A DNA stretch of 64,000 bases. It comes from Saprospiraceae bacterium. Lineage in GTDB: Bacteria > Bacteroidota > Bacteroidia > Chitinophagales > Saprospiraceae. Shown here piece after piece: positions 28,614 to 38,075 of the stretch. Each line of letters opens with the position of its first letter. Position 1 is the stretch's first letter. Where the stretch lies: assembly GCA_020629515.1 (NCBI GenBank), contig JAHDDE010000016.1:1-64000 (forward strand), in the 5' to 3' direction. The position numbers were made by a program, and so were the translations under genes. The notes under the pieces were generated by a model. It was not told where the DNA came from. It worked only from the letters and a program-made list of their open reading frames with translations, and ran no database searches.

Positions 28614-29684
28614 CTAAATCGAAAGATGCGAATCATCACAATAAGGAGGAGTTTTGGTCAACTTGCATGTACAAATCGATACTTTTCGATCAGATTTTAT
28701 CTCAAATTTTAGTGGCTTAATTTTGGTTCCATTGTGATATCCATTGCAGAATGGCTGATCTCTGCTATATCCACATTGACAGTATAGATAAGTACCAGCT
28801 TTTAATTCTTGCTTGAATGGTTCTGTACCTAAATTTTTTTCTTTTTTGAAATCCTTGTGTAGCTCACTATCTTCTTTTGGAGACTTTACAAATGGATACA
28901 ATAAATGCGAGTACCATGGATCTTTGGGATCTTCTAATAGCCCGAATTTCTCTGGATAAGCGCGTGTAAATTTGGCTGTTCCAAACATTTGGTCCCACAA
29001 TGAAAAAGTATTGCCAAAATTACCATTAGGGTCACTGACATTGTCTGCCATAGATGCGCCATGGTGCGAATAATGAAATGCTGGAGTTATAAAAATTCTC
29101 TCTATTACTGTAGCAATTGGACTCAGCCAGCTGTGTTTATATAGTATAGTGTCCCATGTCCATGTGCTGTGTGTACTGGTTACAACAATTTGCTTAAAGA
29201 TTAAGCCAAAAATGACTGCTGGAGCTAAACCTAAGTAGGTACATATAGCGCCCCACCATAGATTTGGCATCAAAAGATAGTATACCCAAGAATTGCGATA
29301 ACTGACCAATATACCCATATCTTCTGCAGCATGGTGGACTCTGTGGTGTTTCCATAGCCATTCGTTTTCATGAGCTGAGCGATGATACCAATATTGGGAT
29401 ATATCGTCTATCAAAAGATAAAATGGAATGCCTATCCACAAGGACCAAGAGCCTAAAGCATTTGAAAATTGTGGTAACAATGCATCTCCAATAAATACAA
29501 TAGCAAGAACCTGAATAGTTTTAGTAAATGCCACCACAAAAAATCCCATTAATTCGAGTGTCCAGTCAGTTTTATCTCTGTGATCATTATGATAATGTCC
29601 TAATATTACCTCACCTGCTGCAAAAAAGAGTAATATTCCAATTACGGCATAAACGTCAATGTTCGGTATACTTAACCAATCCAT
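28614..29684 (-). CDS. Fatty acid hydroxylase-family protein fused to tandem CDGSH iron-sulfur domains
   Basis: A 356-aa protein in two parts. Residues 1-260 form a membrane hydroxylase of the sterol-desaturase/fatty-acid-hydroxylase superfamily, with the di-iron histidines HRSAH (101-105), HHRVHH (113-118), His172 and HYSHH (204-208). Residues about 298-356 carry two CDGSH-type 2Fe-2S motifs: Cys302/304/313 with His317 (PFCNGYH), and Cys338/340/349 with His353 (PYCDDSH). A clear linker is present and the frame is unbroken. The iron-sulfur tail could supply electrons to the di-iron centre, which is an inference. It is divergent from tetR, with a palindrome between them. Confidence 0.87.
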   Translation of the reverse strand: MDWLSIPNIDVYAVIGILLFFAAGEVILGHYHNDHRDKTDWTLELMGFFVVAFTKTIQVLAIVFIGDALLPQFSNALGSWSLWIGIPFYLLIDDISQYWYHRSAHENEWLWKHHRVHHAAEDMGILVSYRNSWVYYLLMPNLWWGAICTYLGLAPAVIFGLIFKQIVVTSTHSTWTWDTILYKHSWLSPIATVIERIFITPAFHYSHHGASMADNVSDPNGNFGNTFSLWDQMFGTAKFTRAYPEKFGLLEDPKDPWYSHLLYPFVKSPKEDSELHKDFKKEKNLGTEPFKQELKAGTYLYCQCGYSRDQPFCNGYHNGTKIKPLKFEIKSDRKVSICTCKLTKTPPYCDDSHLSI

Positions 29685-29723
29685 AATATATGTTTTGTTT
29701 TATTCGACTAATTATTACTAATA

Positions 29724-29739
29724 TAGTATAATCATACTA
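29724..29739. promoter_or_regulatory. Candidate TetR operator
   Basis: A perfect 6-bp inverted repeat, TAGTAT and ATACTA with a 4-bp spacer, sits in the 65-bp divergent region, 10 bp before the tetR ATG. A site here could repress both tetR and the divergent hydroxylase-monooxygenase unit, as is usual for TetR-family regulators. The region is AT-rich, so chance is possible. Confidence 0.45.
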
Positions 29740-29749
29740 ATTTTAAAAG

Positions 29750-30373
29750 ATGAAAGGAAAAACTAAGCTCAAAATCATCAGAAAATCCATAGAACTCTTC
29801 AACCAATACGGATTTTCTAATATCAGCTTAGGGAAAATCGCTGATGAGCTAAAACTCAGTCCAGGTAATTTAACCTATCACTACAAAAAGAAAGATGATC
29901 TGATGAATGCGGTCTATTCTTACTTTCAATCGGAGATTAATAAAGTGACGCCTCAGGAAGAAATCTTTGCGGATTTACATATGATAGATATTCAAGCAGG
30001 GGCTTTTTACAATTTCCAAAAGCAATTCCAATTCTTTTATTTGGATTTATTAGAGATCGAAAGAGCATTTCCCACCATTGCCACAGCACATTATATACAC
30101 ATTGAGAAACAGATATCGAGATTATTAAGTGTTCTGATTTATAATGTAGGTCATGGATCATTAATTAAATACCGTACCCAAAAGGTATATAATCATCTGG
30201 CACGACAACTATGGATGACAAGTGTATACTGGATGTCGCAATCTATGATACGAGGTCAAAAACATAAAATGCAGGACCTCAAAGATGCTTTATGGTATCA
30301 GATTTATCCTCATCTCACCAATAAAGGATTGTCAGAATTGGCTGTTTTTAACAAAATTGGAAAATTTATATAA
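29750..30373 (+). CDS. TetR/AcrR-family transcriptional regulator
   Basis: A 207-aa protein with an N-terminal TetR helix-turn-helix (NISLGKIADELKLSPGNLTYHY, about residues 23-45, read in two halves) and an all-helical C-terminal ligand/dimer domain rich in aromatic residues (FYNFQKQFQFFYLDLLEIE). It is divergent from the hydroxylase gene and 62 bp upstream of the aldehyde dehydrogenase gene, so it most likely controls the cluster in response to a hydrophobic substrate. Confidence 0.88.
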   Translation: MKGKTKLKIIRKSIELFNQYGFSNISLGKIADELKLSPGNLTYHYKKKDDLMNAVYSYFQSEINKVTPQEEIFADLHMIDIQAGAFYNFQKQFQFFYLDLLEIERAFPTIATAHYIHIEKQISRLLSVLIYNVGHGSLIKYRTQKVYNHLARQLWMTSVYWMSQSMIRGQKHKMQDLKDALWYQIYPHLTNKGLSELAVFNKIGKFI

Positions 30374-30435
30374 GTATTTATCTCCTTTGCAGAATCATAT
30401 TTTACTAATTTCAGAATGTCAAAAATTATAATCGT

Positions 30436-31863
30436 ATGGAAACCGCAGTTAAAATTTCTCACCGAACAGAGCAGATCTCACAAATTTTTAGAGCTCAACA
30501 AATTAATCAACATGTCATAGCACGCACAAGTGCCACCGAAAGAATAAAAAAACTAAAGAAGCTACATAAAGCAGTCTTAGATAATAAAGAAGCTATAAGG
30601 AAGGCATTATATGAAGACTTTAAAAAACATCCCAGCGAGGTGGATCTTACAGAAATCTATCCTGTAACAGGAGATATAAAACATACGATAAGTCATATCC
30701 AAAAGTGGATGAAACCTGAAAAAGTAGGTACTCCTATGGCCCTTATTGGTTCAAGCTCATGGATACATTATGAGCCAAAAGGGGTGTGCCTTATTATCTC
30801 TCCTTGGAATTTTCCAATTAATCTGACTTTTGGCCCCTTGGTTTCTGCTATCGCAGCAGGTAATTGTGTGATGGTCAAGCCATCTGAGCATACACCAGCC
30901 GCATCAGCCATTATGGGTAAAATACTTCGGGATATTTTTGATGACAACGAAGTAGCTCTGGTTGAAGGAGGAATTGAAACTTCTAAAGACTTATTGGATC
31001 TACCCTTTAATCATATATTTTTTACTGGTGCTCCTTCTGTTGGTAAAATTGTGATGGCAGCTGCAGCCAAAAACCTTACCTCTGTAACTCTTGAATTAGG
31101 TGGTAAATCTCCAACTATCGTAGATGAAACGGCCAATCTAAAAGCAGCAGCCAAAAGAATAGCTTGGGCCAAATGCATCAATAATGGGCAGATTTGCATT
31201 GCTCCAGACTACATATATGTACACGAGAGTAAAATGCAAGAACTCATCAAACAAATTGATTTGAACATCAAAAAAATGTATGGTGATAACATTGGCCAAT
31301 CTGACTCCTACTGTCGGATTGTAAATAATAAACACTTCAATAGAGTAAAAAGCTACATGGATGATGCATTAGAAAATGATATTAAAATTGAAAGAGGTGG
31401 CAGTATGAATGGTGCTGAAGATTTTATAGAGCCAACAATAGTGTCCAATATCAATACAGAGATGGATCTCATGATGCACGAGATTTTTGGCCCTCTACTA
31501 CCTATTGTAAGTTACACATCATTAGATGAAGTCATAAACAAGATAAATGAGAAAGAGAAACCACTCGCCCTATATATATACAGCAAGAAAAAGAAAAATA
31601 TAAATCACATATTGAATAATACAAGAGCCGGAGGAACCTGTATAAATCACAGCGCCATTCACTTTTTCAATAATAACCTACCTTTTGGAGGAGTAAATAA
31701 TAGTGGTATTGGCAAGGCACATGGAGAGTTTGGCTTTAAAGCGTTTTCCAATGCACGAGGAGTTTTGAAACAATGGTCTCCAATGAGTGCTATAGAAAAC
31801 ATGATGCCTCCTTACAATAATGTCAAACAAAAATTGATTGATCTAAGTATCAAATATTTTTAA
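30436..31863 (+). CDS. Aldehyde dehydrogenase, fatty-aldehyde type
   Basis: A 475-aa ALDH superfamily enzyme that oxidises aldehydes to acids with NAD(P)+. Catalytic residues are visible: Asn125 (SPWNFP), Glu220 (TLELGGKSP) and Cys254 (NNGQICIAPDY), plus the FFTGAPSVGK cofactor loop. The length, short for a hydrolytic ALDH, and the C-terminal hydrophobic end (NVKQKLIDLSIKYF) resemble class 3/fatty aldehyde dehydrogenases. Its stop overlaps the ATG of the DUF3604 gene (TAATG), so the two are translationally coupled. Confidence 0.92.
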   Translation: METAVKISHRTEQISQIFRAQQINQHVIARTSATERIKKLKKLHKAVLDNKEAIRKALYEDFKKHPSEVDLTEIYPVTGDIKHTISHIQKWMKPEKVGTPMALIGSSSWIHYEPKGVCLIISPWNFPINLTFGPLVSAIAAGNCVMVKPSEHTPAASAIMGKILRDIFDDNEVALVEGGIETSKDLLDLPFNHIFFTGAPSVGKIVMAAAAKNLTSVTLELGGKSPTIVDETANLKAAAKRIAWAKCINNGQICIAPDYIYVHESKMQELIKQIDLNIKKMYGDNIGQSDSYCRIVNNKHFNRVKSYMDDALENDIKIERGGSMNGAEDFIEPTIVSNINTEMDLMMHEIFGPLLPIVSYTSLDEVINKINEKEKPLALYIYSKKKKNINHILNNTRAGGTCINHSAIHFFNNNLPFGGVNNSGIGKAHGEFGFKAFSNARGVLKQWSPMSAIENMMPPYNNVKQKLIDLSIKYF

Positions 31864-33764
31864 TGACAGTATCAACTGGCGCAAAGAAAGTCTTTATAGC
31901 CATAGTGATATTAGCCATATTAGGGTTGATTGCTTGGAGAATATTCAATCCCCCTGGACCCATTCTTGATGAGGTAGAAAACGCCGTACGAGATAGGGCC
32001 GCTAAAGATTGGGAGACTCTGGAAGCCCAAGTCCCTAAAAATGAGATGAATGAGGTGTACTTTGGAGACATGCATGTTCATACTGCATTTTCATTTGATG
32101 CTTATATAGGTGGAACTACGGCAAGACCTACTGATGCCTACAGATTTGCTCAAGGAGATGCGATAGATGTACTGGGGACTCCTGTTAAAATCGAGCGACC
32201 ATTAGATTTTGCGGCTGTGACCGATCACTCCGAATACCTAGGTGAGCTCTATACTATCAACGAACCTTCAGCAGTCGGTCATAACACCTTACATCCTCGA
32301 GTTATCAGGGGAATAGGTGCAGATACGGCTAGACAAAACGAGTTTTTTCAAAAAATGGTTAGGAATACTGGTAATGAAGTCAAAAAACATCCTCGGTTTT
32401 TTAGAGGATATAAAACTACCATAAAAGCTTGGGATATAGCTATTAGTGCTGCTGAAGAACATTATATACCTGGCAAGTTTACCACATTTGCCGCATATGA
32501 ATGGACTCTTGGTGTCAATCTCGCTCATGCACATAGAAATGTGTTTTTCAAGGATATGGTTTTGCCAGATTACCCCATTAGTGCCATAGAAGCTACTAAT
32601 GAAGAACAATTGTGGCAATCACTTGACCAATTTAGATCGCAAGGTGCCACCGTAATGGCTGTGCCACATAATAGTAACCTCAGCGAAGGAACAGCATTTC
32701 CTACCACTCGTGTCGACGGCAGTCCTATTGATAGGGAATATGTCCAAATGAGAAACAAAAATGAACCATTAGTTGAGATACATCAAGCCAAAGGCAATTC
32801 GGAAGTATTTGCACAATTCTGGGAAAACGATGAATTTGCCAACTTTGAAAACTACAATCAAGGGACTCCAGAATTAAGAAATTATGTGCGACATGCATTA
32901 AAAAGAGGACTGGAGTATGAAGAAAAATTAGGAATTAATCCATACAAATATGGATTAATAGGCAGCACAGATACACATAATGCAACTCCTGGTAATACAG
33001 AGGAGACCGACGATTATATAGGCAATCACTGTCAGGTTGATTTAAGGCCAGAAACGCGTGTTCGTAGAGATTGGATCTTAGAACCCTCGGTCAAAACCTA
33101 CAAAGCAGTCAATCCAGGAGGATTGATGGCTGTATGGGCTAGATCCAATACGCGATCTGACATATATGATAGCATGACTAAAAAAGAAACTTACGCCACT
33201 AGTGGCGGGAGGATCAAGCTACGGTTTTTTGGAGGATTTGATTTTAAGGATCATTATGATAGTTATGAGGACTTAGTAAAAGAAGGGTATGAACATGGCG
33301 TCAGCATGGGCAGTGACTTAGACTATGAGCTTTCTAATATCAGAGCTCCAAAATTTATAGTTTGGGCTTCAAAAGACGCTATGTCCGCCAAACTTGAAAG
33401 GATACAGATAATCAAAGGATGGTATAAAAATGAAGAGCTAAACGAGAAGGTATATGATATTGCTCTGTCCAACGGAAGAAGTCCTACTCTTCATAGTTCT
33501 GCACCTGATCTTGGTGATATAGTCGACTTATCTACGGGCGAAGTTGATCCAGACGCTGGAGATATAGAATTAAGCACTGTATGGACCGATCCAGATTTTG
33601 ACCCCAATATTAGGAGCTTTTATTATGCCCGAGTATTAGAAGTAAAGACTCCTCGTTATAGTCTATGGGATGAAATAAAGCATGGAGTAAAATATCCTGA
33701 CGAAGTACCTAAAACCATTAAAGAACGAGCATGGAGTTCTCCAATTTGGTATAGCCCAAAATAA
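31863..33764 (+). CDS. DUF3604 protein, PHP-like metal enzyme
   Basis: A 633-aa protein with one N-terminal membrane helix (about 9-27, VFIAIVILAILGLIAW) and a large exported domain. Metal-binding motifs of the PHP type are clear: GDMHVHTAFSFDAY (HVH at 71-73), VTDHSEYLGE near residue 120, and GSTDTHNATPGNTEE. The family is widespread in marine bacteria, often near catabolic genes, and its reaction is not established. It probably works in the periplasm or on the membrane face. It is co-translated with the aldehyde dehydrogenase gene. Confidence 0.88.
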   Translation: MTVSTGAKKVFIAIVILAILGLIAWRIFNPPGPILDEVENAVRDRAAKDWETLEAQVPKNEMNEVYFGDMHVHTAFSFDAYIGGTTARPTDAYRFAQGDAIDVLGTPVKIERPLDFAAVTDHSEYLGELYTINEPSAVGHNTLHPRVIRGIGADTARQNEFFQKMVRNTGNEVKKHPRFFRGYKTTIKAWDIAISAAEEHYIPGKFTTFAAYEWTLGVNLAHAHRNVFFKDMVLPDYPISAIEATNEEQLWQSLDQFRSQGATVMAVPHNSNLSEGTAFPTTRVDGSPIDREYVQMRNKNEPLVEIHQAKGNSEVFAQFWENDEFANFENYNQGTPELRNYVRHALKRGLEYEEKLGINPYKYGLIGSTDTHNATPGNTEETDDYIGNHCQVDLRPETRVRRDWILEPSVKTYKAVNPGGLMAVWARSNTRSDIYDSMTKKETYATSGGRIKLRFFGGFDFKDHYDSYEDLVKEGYEHGVSMGSDLDYELSNIRAPKFIVWASKDAMSAKLERIQIIKGWYKNEELNEKVYDIALSNGRSPTLHSSAPDLGDIVDLSTGEVDPDAGDIELSTVWTDPDFDPNIRSFYYARVLEVKTPRYSLWDEIKHGVKYPDEVPKTIKERAWSSPIWYSPK

Positions 33765-33813
33765 TAAAGACTGCTTCTACTAAAAATTTTAGCTTGATAT
33801 AAACTTTATAACG

Positions 33814-34707
33814 ATGACCATACTAAATACTCCTGCAGCAGCCTTTGACAACTTGGTAGATTATCCCTTTAAGGGTAACTACATGGATATAGGAGAGGGA
33901 TTGACTATGCACTTCTTAGACGAAGGTGTATCTACTGGCCCTGTAGTATTGCTGTTGCATGGCGAACCTAGCTGGTCCTATTTATATCGCAAGATGATCC
34001 CTGTATTTGCCAAGCAAGGCTATCGGGTCCTAGCTCCTGACCTCATAGGGTTTGGTAAATCTTCTAAACCTGCAGAACAATCAGATTATACTTATGCTCG
34101 CCATATCTATTGGATGAGTACCTGGCTTATAGAATTAGGGATAACAGAGATTAACCTATTTTGTCAAGATTGGGGTGGTATGATAGGATTAAGATTGGTT
34201 GCTAAATATCCTAATCATTTTGCGCGAATTGTCGTTGCCAACACTGGTCTTTCGACGGGTGATCATACCTATCCCGAAGCATTTTTGCAATGGCAAAAGT
34301 TCAGTCAAACTGTTGATATTCTTCCAGTAGGGAAAATTTTACAGAACAGTACAGTGAGAAAGCTAAGTCCTGCAGAAGTAGAAGCATATAAAGCACCATA
34401 TCCAGACAAAAGCTATATGGCTGGAGCTAAAATTTTTCCTTCATTAGTACCGACTCAACCGAATGATATTGAATCGCAAAACAATAGAGACGCATGGGCA
34501 GTATTGTCATCTTGGGAAAAACCACTTTTGACCTTGTTTAGTGATTCTGATCCGATTACGAAAGGTGGTGAAAAACCGTTTCAGAAATTAGTGCAAGGTG
34601 CACAAAATCAGCCTCACCAAATCATCAAAGGAGCGGGTCACTTTCTGCAAGAAGATAAAGGTCCAGAAATAGCCAAAATAATGATTGACTTCATAAGAAC
34701 ATCCTAA
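33814..34707 (+). CDS. Haloalkane dehalogenase, DhlA-like (HLD-I)
   Basis: A 297-aa alpha/beta hydrolase closely resembling DhlA in its key parts. Oxyanion segment HGEPSWSYLYRKM (Glu51), nucleophile Asp119 with halide-binding Trp120 (QDWGG), a second candidate halide Trp160 (FLQWQKF), an acid Asp244 or Asp246 (FSDSDPIT), and base His276 (GHFLQED). The nucleophile is Asp, not Ser, and the acid position after strand 7 fits subfamily I. It would hydrolyse a carbon-halogen bond to an alcohol. Epoxide hydrolase or fluoroacetate dehalogenase activity is less likely given the Trp pair. It lies 49 bp after the DUF3604 gene. Confidence 0.86.
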   Translation: MTILNTPAAAFDNLVDYPFKGNYMDIGEGLTMHFLDEGVSTGPVVLLLHGEPSWSYLYRKMIPVFAKQGYRVLAPDLIGFGKSSKPAEQSDYTYARHIYWMSTWLIELGITEINLFCQDWGGMIGLRLVAKYPNHFARIVVANTGLSTGDHTYPEAFLQWQKFSQTVDILPVGKILQNSTVRKLSPAEVEAYKAPYPDKSYMAGAKIFPSLVPTQPNDIESQNNRDAWAVLSSWEKPLLTLFSDSDPITKGGEKPFQKLVQGAQNQPHQIIKGAGHFLQEDKGPEIAKIMIDFIRTS

Positions 34708-34714
34708 GAATACT

Positions 34715-35125
34715 ATGCTTTTAAATAATCAAAAACATCCTACTAAGGATCAATTTAGACAAATGGTAGCTTCTTTTCCAAAGAACACGCCAGTCACTAT
34801 GGTCAATATATTGAGATTTAATAAGTCAGTAGACGGCTCCGGAGAATCTGGAGAAGAGGCTTATGCTCGCTATGGAAAAAATGTGCTGCCATTTATGAAA
34901 AGTGTAGGGGCAAAATTATTATGGCGAGGGCGCTTAAACAGTACCCTAATAGGAGACAGTGAAGGTTCTCCTCAATTGATTCTGTTAGTGGAATATCCCA
35001 CTATCGACCACTTTATCAAGATGACATCAGATCCTCAATATGTAAAAATATCCGAGGATAGAACTGTTGCACTTGAATATGGCGGTCTCTGGGCATGTCA
35101 AGAAGAGTACTCCCTCTTAAAATAA
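34715..35125 (+). CDS. DUF1330-family protein
   Basis: A 136-aa dimeric alpha/beta-barrel-like protein (ferredoxin-like fold) with PVTMVNILRFN, YARYGKNVLPFMKSVGAKLLW and LVEYPTIDHFIKMTSDPQY, all typical of DUF1330. Function is unknown; relatives often sit in catabolic operons. It starts 7 bp after the dehalogenase stop and is the last gene of the plus-strand cluster, ending 7 bp from the convergent guaB stop. Confidence 0.82.
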   Translation: MLLNNQKHPTKDQFRQMVASFPKNTPVTMVNILRFNKSVDGSGESGEEAYARYGKNVLPFMKSVGAKLLWRGRLNSTLIGDSEGSPQLILLVEYPTIDHFIKMTSDPQYVKISEDRTVALEYGGLWACQEEYSLLK

Positions 35126-35132
35126 TTAGACA

Positions 35133-36617
35133 TTATCCTCTACGCGTATAATTAGGGGATTCTTTAGTGATGCTAATGTTATGTGGATGGGACTCAATCA
35201 CACCAGAACTTGTAATCTTAACCAACGGAGATCCTTGTAATGAGTTGATATCCTTAGCTCCACAATAACCCATGCTTGCCCGAAGTCCTCCCACATATTG
35301 TACCATCACCTCAGATATAGTACCCTTGTAAGGCACTCTACCCTCTATACCTTCTGGCACCAACTTCTTTACATCGTCTTCTGCATCTTGAAAATATCGA
35401 TCCTTAGAACCTTTTTGCATTGCACCTAATGAACCCATACCTCTATAGACTTTAAACTTTCGTCCGTCATAGATAACAGTTTCACCAGGAGCTTCCTCTG
35501 TACCGGCGAATAATGATCCGCCCATGATTGTACTGGCTCCCGCTGCTATTGCTTTAGCTATATCTCCTGTATATCTAATTCCCCCATCTCCGATAATTGG
35601 GACTCCTGCTTTGAGTCCTGCTTTGGCCGCATTCATTATCGCACTCAACTGAGGGACTCCCACACCAGCCACTATTCTAGTGGTACATATACTTCCTGGA
35701 CCAACTCCGACCTTTACCCCATCTACCCCATGATCAATCAATGCTTGTGCTCCTGCCTCTGTTGCGACATTACCACCTATAATTTGCAAGTCTTTAAACT
35801 TATTCTTTACTTCTTTAATCACATTGAGCACTCCTTGACTATGACCATGAGCGGTATCTATGATTATTACATCTACTCCAACCTCCTGGAGAGCCGTAAC
35901 TCTCTCAAAAGTATCTGAACTTACACCTACCGCCGCTCCGACTAATAGTCGTCCATGATTGTCCTTACTTGCGTTAGGATAACTCTCCACTTTGATGATA
36001 TCCTTGTATGTGATAAGTCCCATCAATGTATTGCTATCATCAACTACAGGTAACTTCTCTATCTTATGCTTTTGCAATATCGCTTCGGCTTGTTCAAGGT
36101 TGGTACCTATTGGTGCTGTTATTAGATTATCGGTTGTCATGATATCTTTGACAGTACGTCTGAGATTTGTCTCAAATCTCAGGTCTCGATTAGTCAGTAT
36201 ACCAACTAATTTTCTCTTATAGTCTATCACCGGTATACCCCCAATCTTATAAGTCCTCATCAAATCATGTGCATCTTGCAACGTTGCATCTGGAGTTAAG
36301 GTAACAGGATCTATAATCATTCCACTCTCTGACCTCTTAACTTTACGCACTTGATCGGCCTGATCAGAAATAGACATATTTTTATGTATTATTCCGATCC
36401 CTCCTTCTCGTGCCATGGCTATAGCTAATCCATATTCAGTCACTGTATCCATAGCTGCTGATATGATGGGAGTGTTAATCCACAATTCTCTTGTCAATTT
36501 AGATTTTATGGCCACTTCACGTGGTAAAACCTCAGAATACTGGGGAATCAAAAGAACATCATCGAAGGTAAGTGCCTCAACTATGGCAGGGAAGTTAAAT
36601 CTTGCAGGTTTTTCCAT
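35133..36617 (-). CDS. guaB: Inosine-5'-monophosphate dehydrogenase
   Basis: A 494-aa enzyme that oxidises IMP to XMP with NAD+, the committed step to GTP. The TIM barrel is interrupted by two CBS domains (about 95-210, with [14 protein letters not shown] and [15 protein letters not shown]). The active-site loop with catalytic Cys is [16 protein letters not shown], followed by [10 protein letters not shown] and the flap segment [17 protein letters not shown] 36617 is chosen; the frame runs up to a TTG at 36623. Confidence 0.97.
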   Translation of the reverse strand: MEKPARFNFPAIVEALTFDDVLLIPQYSEVLPREVAIKSKLTRELWINTPIISAAMDTVTEYGLAIAMAREGGIGIIHKNMSISDQADQVRKVKRSESGMIIDPVTLTPDATLQDAHDLMRTYKIGGIPVIDYKRKLVGILTNRDLRFETNLRRTVKDIMTTDNLITAPIGTNLEQAEAILQKHKIEKLPVVDDSNTLMGLITYKDIIKVESYPNASKDNHGRLLVGAAVGVSSDTFERVTALQEVGVDVIIIDTAHGHSQGVLNVIKEVKNKFKDLQIIGGNVATEAGAQALIDHGVDGVKVGVGPGSICTTRIVAGVGVPQLSAIMNAAKAGLKAGVPIIGDGGIRYTGDIAKAIAAGASTIMGGSLFAGTEEAPGETVIYDGRKFKVYRGMGSLGAMQKGSKDRYFQDAEDDVKKLVPEGIEGRVPYKGTISEVMVQYVGGLRASMGYCGAKDINSLQGSPLVKITSSGVIESHPHNISITKESPNYTRRG

Positions 36618-36752
36618 GATCAAAAGTAAGACTATTCTAAAAAAATGAAAATCAGTTTATCAACGAAATATCAATGCAACTTCATTGATGAAGTGAATTA
36701 TTTCTAAATAGTTCAATAATTAATCCAAATTAGATTCTTTTTATTCAAAAGG

Positions 36753-36760
36753 TAATTTTG
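36753..36760 (+). promoter_or_regulatory. Candidate -7 element of the tadA promoter
   Basis: TAATTTTG matches TAnnTTTG exactly, 23 bp before the GTG start of tadA, a leader length like that proposed for prs. No convincing -33 box is seen upstream. Confidence 0.35.
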
Positions 36761-36783
36761 ATCTTTATCTCAAAATCATTTAA

Positions 36784-37248
36784 GTGGAATTACATTCGGA
36801 CGAGTATTTCATGAAACAAGCCTATAAGGAGGCTCAAAAGGCTTATGATGAAGGAGAAGTTCCTATTGGAGCAGTAGTCGTATCACAAAACAGAATTATA
36901 GCAAGAGCCTATAATCAGACCGAAAAATTAAATGACACTACTGCACATGCAGAGATGATTGCTATAACTTCCGCTGCAGCCTATTTAGGTAATAAATATC
37001 TCAAAGACTGCATCTTGTATGTCACCTTAGAGCCATGTGTGATGTGTGGTGGAGCGATTCAATGGTCACAAATCGGTAAAGTCGTTTATGGAGCAGAAGA
37101 TCCAAAGAAGGGTTTTATGAAATATGGAAAAGACATTTTACACCCAAAAACCAAGTTAGAGTTTGGTGTTTTATCATTGCAGTGTGGTGCGATCGTTCAA
37201 GATTTTTTTCAGGAAAGAAGAAAATTGAAAGAAAAAATCAATCACTAA
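36784..37248 (+). CDS. tadA: tRNA-specific adenosine deaminase
   Basis: A 154-aa deaminase converting A34 to inosine in tRNA-Arg(ACG). Zinc site: HAEM (His and catalytic Glu, about residues 57-60) and PCVMCGGA (two Cys, about 87-94). The C-terminal helix ends with FFQERRKLKEK. The start is GTG at 36784, giving the usual N-terminus (YFMKQAYKEAQKAYDEGEVPIGAVV). Confidence 0.93.
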   Translation: MELHSDEYFMKQAYKEAQKAYDEGEVPIGAVVVSQNRIIARAYNQTEKLNDTTAHAEMIAITSAAAYLGNKYLKDCILYVTLEPCVMCGGAIQWSQIGKVVYGAEDPKKGFMKYGKDILHPKTKLEFGVLSLQCGAIVQDFFQERRKLKEKINH

Positions 37249-37400
37249 CGAGGGTAATTTTAATGCTATCGACCTCTTTTAAAAGTTAGCATATTGTTAA
37301 TCCTCATGCTCTTTTCAATGACACAAGTTAAAGATCAATTAAGAAGAGTACAACGCATCTTCGAGTGCCTTATCATTGTATAAACCAAAAACATATTGCT

Positions 37401-37949
37401 ATGATTCGTTTGATAAAGATGTCAATAGCCATAGTCGGAATAAGTCTTATGCTACCTTCTTGTAGCAATAATCTTAAATATTTCACTAATGACCTATATC
37501 GAGAGAATAGATGGACTGAATCAGAGCTCGAGAGAATACAGTTTTATCTATCTGAGGACATCGTCTTGCAGAGAAAATTAAGAGGAGAGAATACAAAAAT
37601 TACCAATGGAAAAATTAGGGTGGTAGATGGTAGTAAAATCGAAGAAGTAATAATAGAAAAAGGAACTCCAGGAATATTAATAGAATCTCCAGCGAGAGAC
37701 AAATTTGCCATATCTTTCGATTCTTCTGACGAATCAAAATTCCTAATGTTTGGAGTCAATCCAAAAGCCAATGGCAAGTATGTACTTCTTGCTAAAGACT
37801 GGAAAAGAAGGTATGGTACCATCTCTTATGGTAATGAAATCTATGAAACCAGTAATGCAAGTGCTTATGCTGCACTAATGGTGGATATCAAAAAAGCCAG
37901 AAAAGTACAGGTCAAAACAGAAAGAGCTAAAGGAAATAGGATAGATTAG
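37401..37949 (+). CDS. Putative lipoprotein, unknown function
   Basis: A 182-aa protein with a lipoprotein signal peptide (MIRLIKMSIAIVG then LMLPSC, lipobox LPSC). The ATG at 37401 is chosen; the frame extends to a GTG at 37365, which would add 12 residues before the signal. The mature part has a helix (WTESELERIQFYLSEDIVL), then beta-rich sequence (VKVQVK-like repeats). No characterised family is recognised; proteins of this look are common in Bacteroidota. Lies 152 bp after tadA. Confidence 0.72.
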   Translation: MIRLIKMSIAIVGISLMLPSCSNNLKYFTNDLYRENRWTESELERIQFYLSEDIVLQRKLRGENTKITNGKIRVVDGSKIEEVIIEKGTPGILIESPARDKFAISFDSSDESKFLMFGVNPKANGKYVLLAKDWKRRYGTISYGNEIYETSNASAYAALMVDIKKARKVQVKTERAKGNRID

Positions 37950-38075
37950 AAGATGCCAATTGCGCTATCAATCTTATAATCATAAAAAATATTAGTCTTC
38001 GCTTATTTCAAGTTGGTCGATATAAGTATGAGCTATGGAAGGACGGTCTTATCTTCTATAGAATAATCCGGGGAT

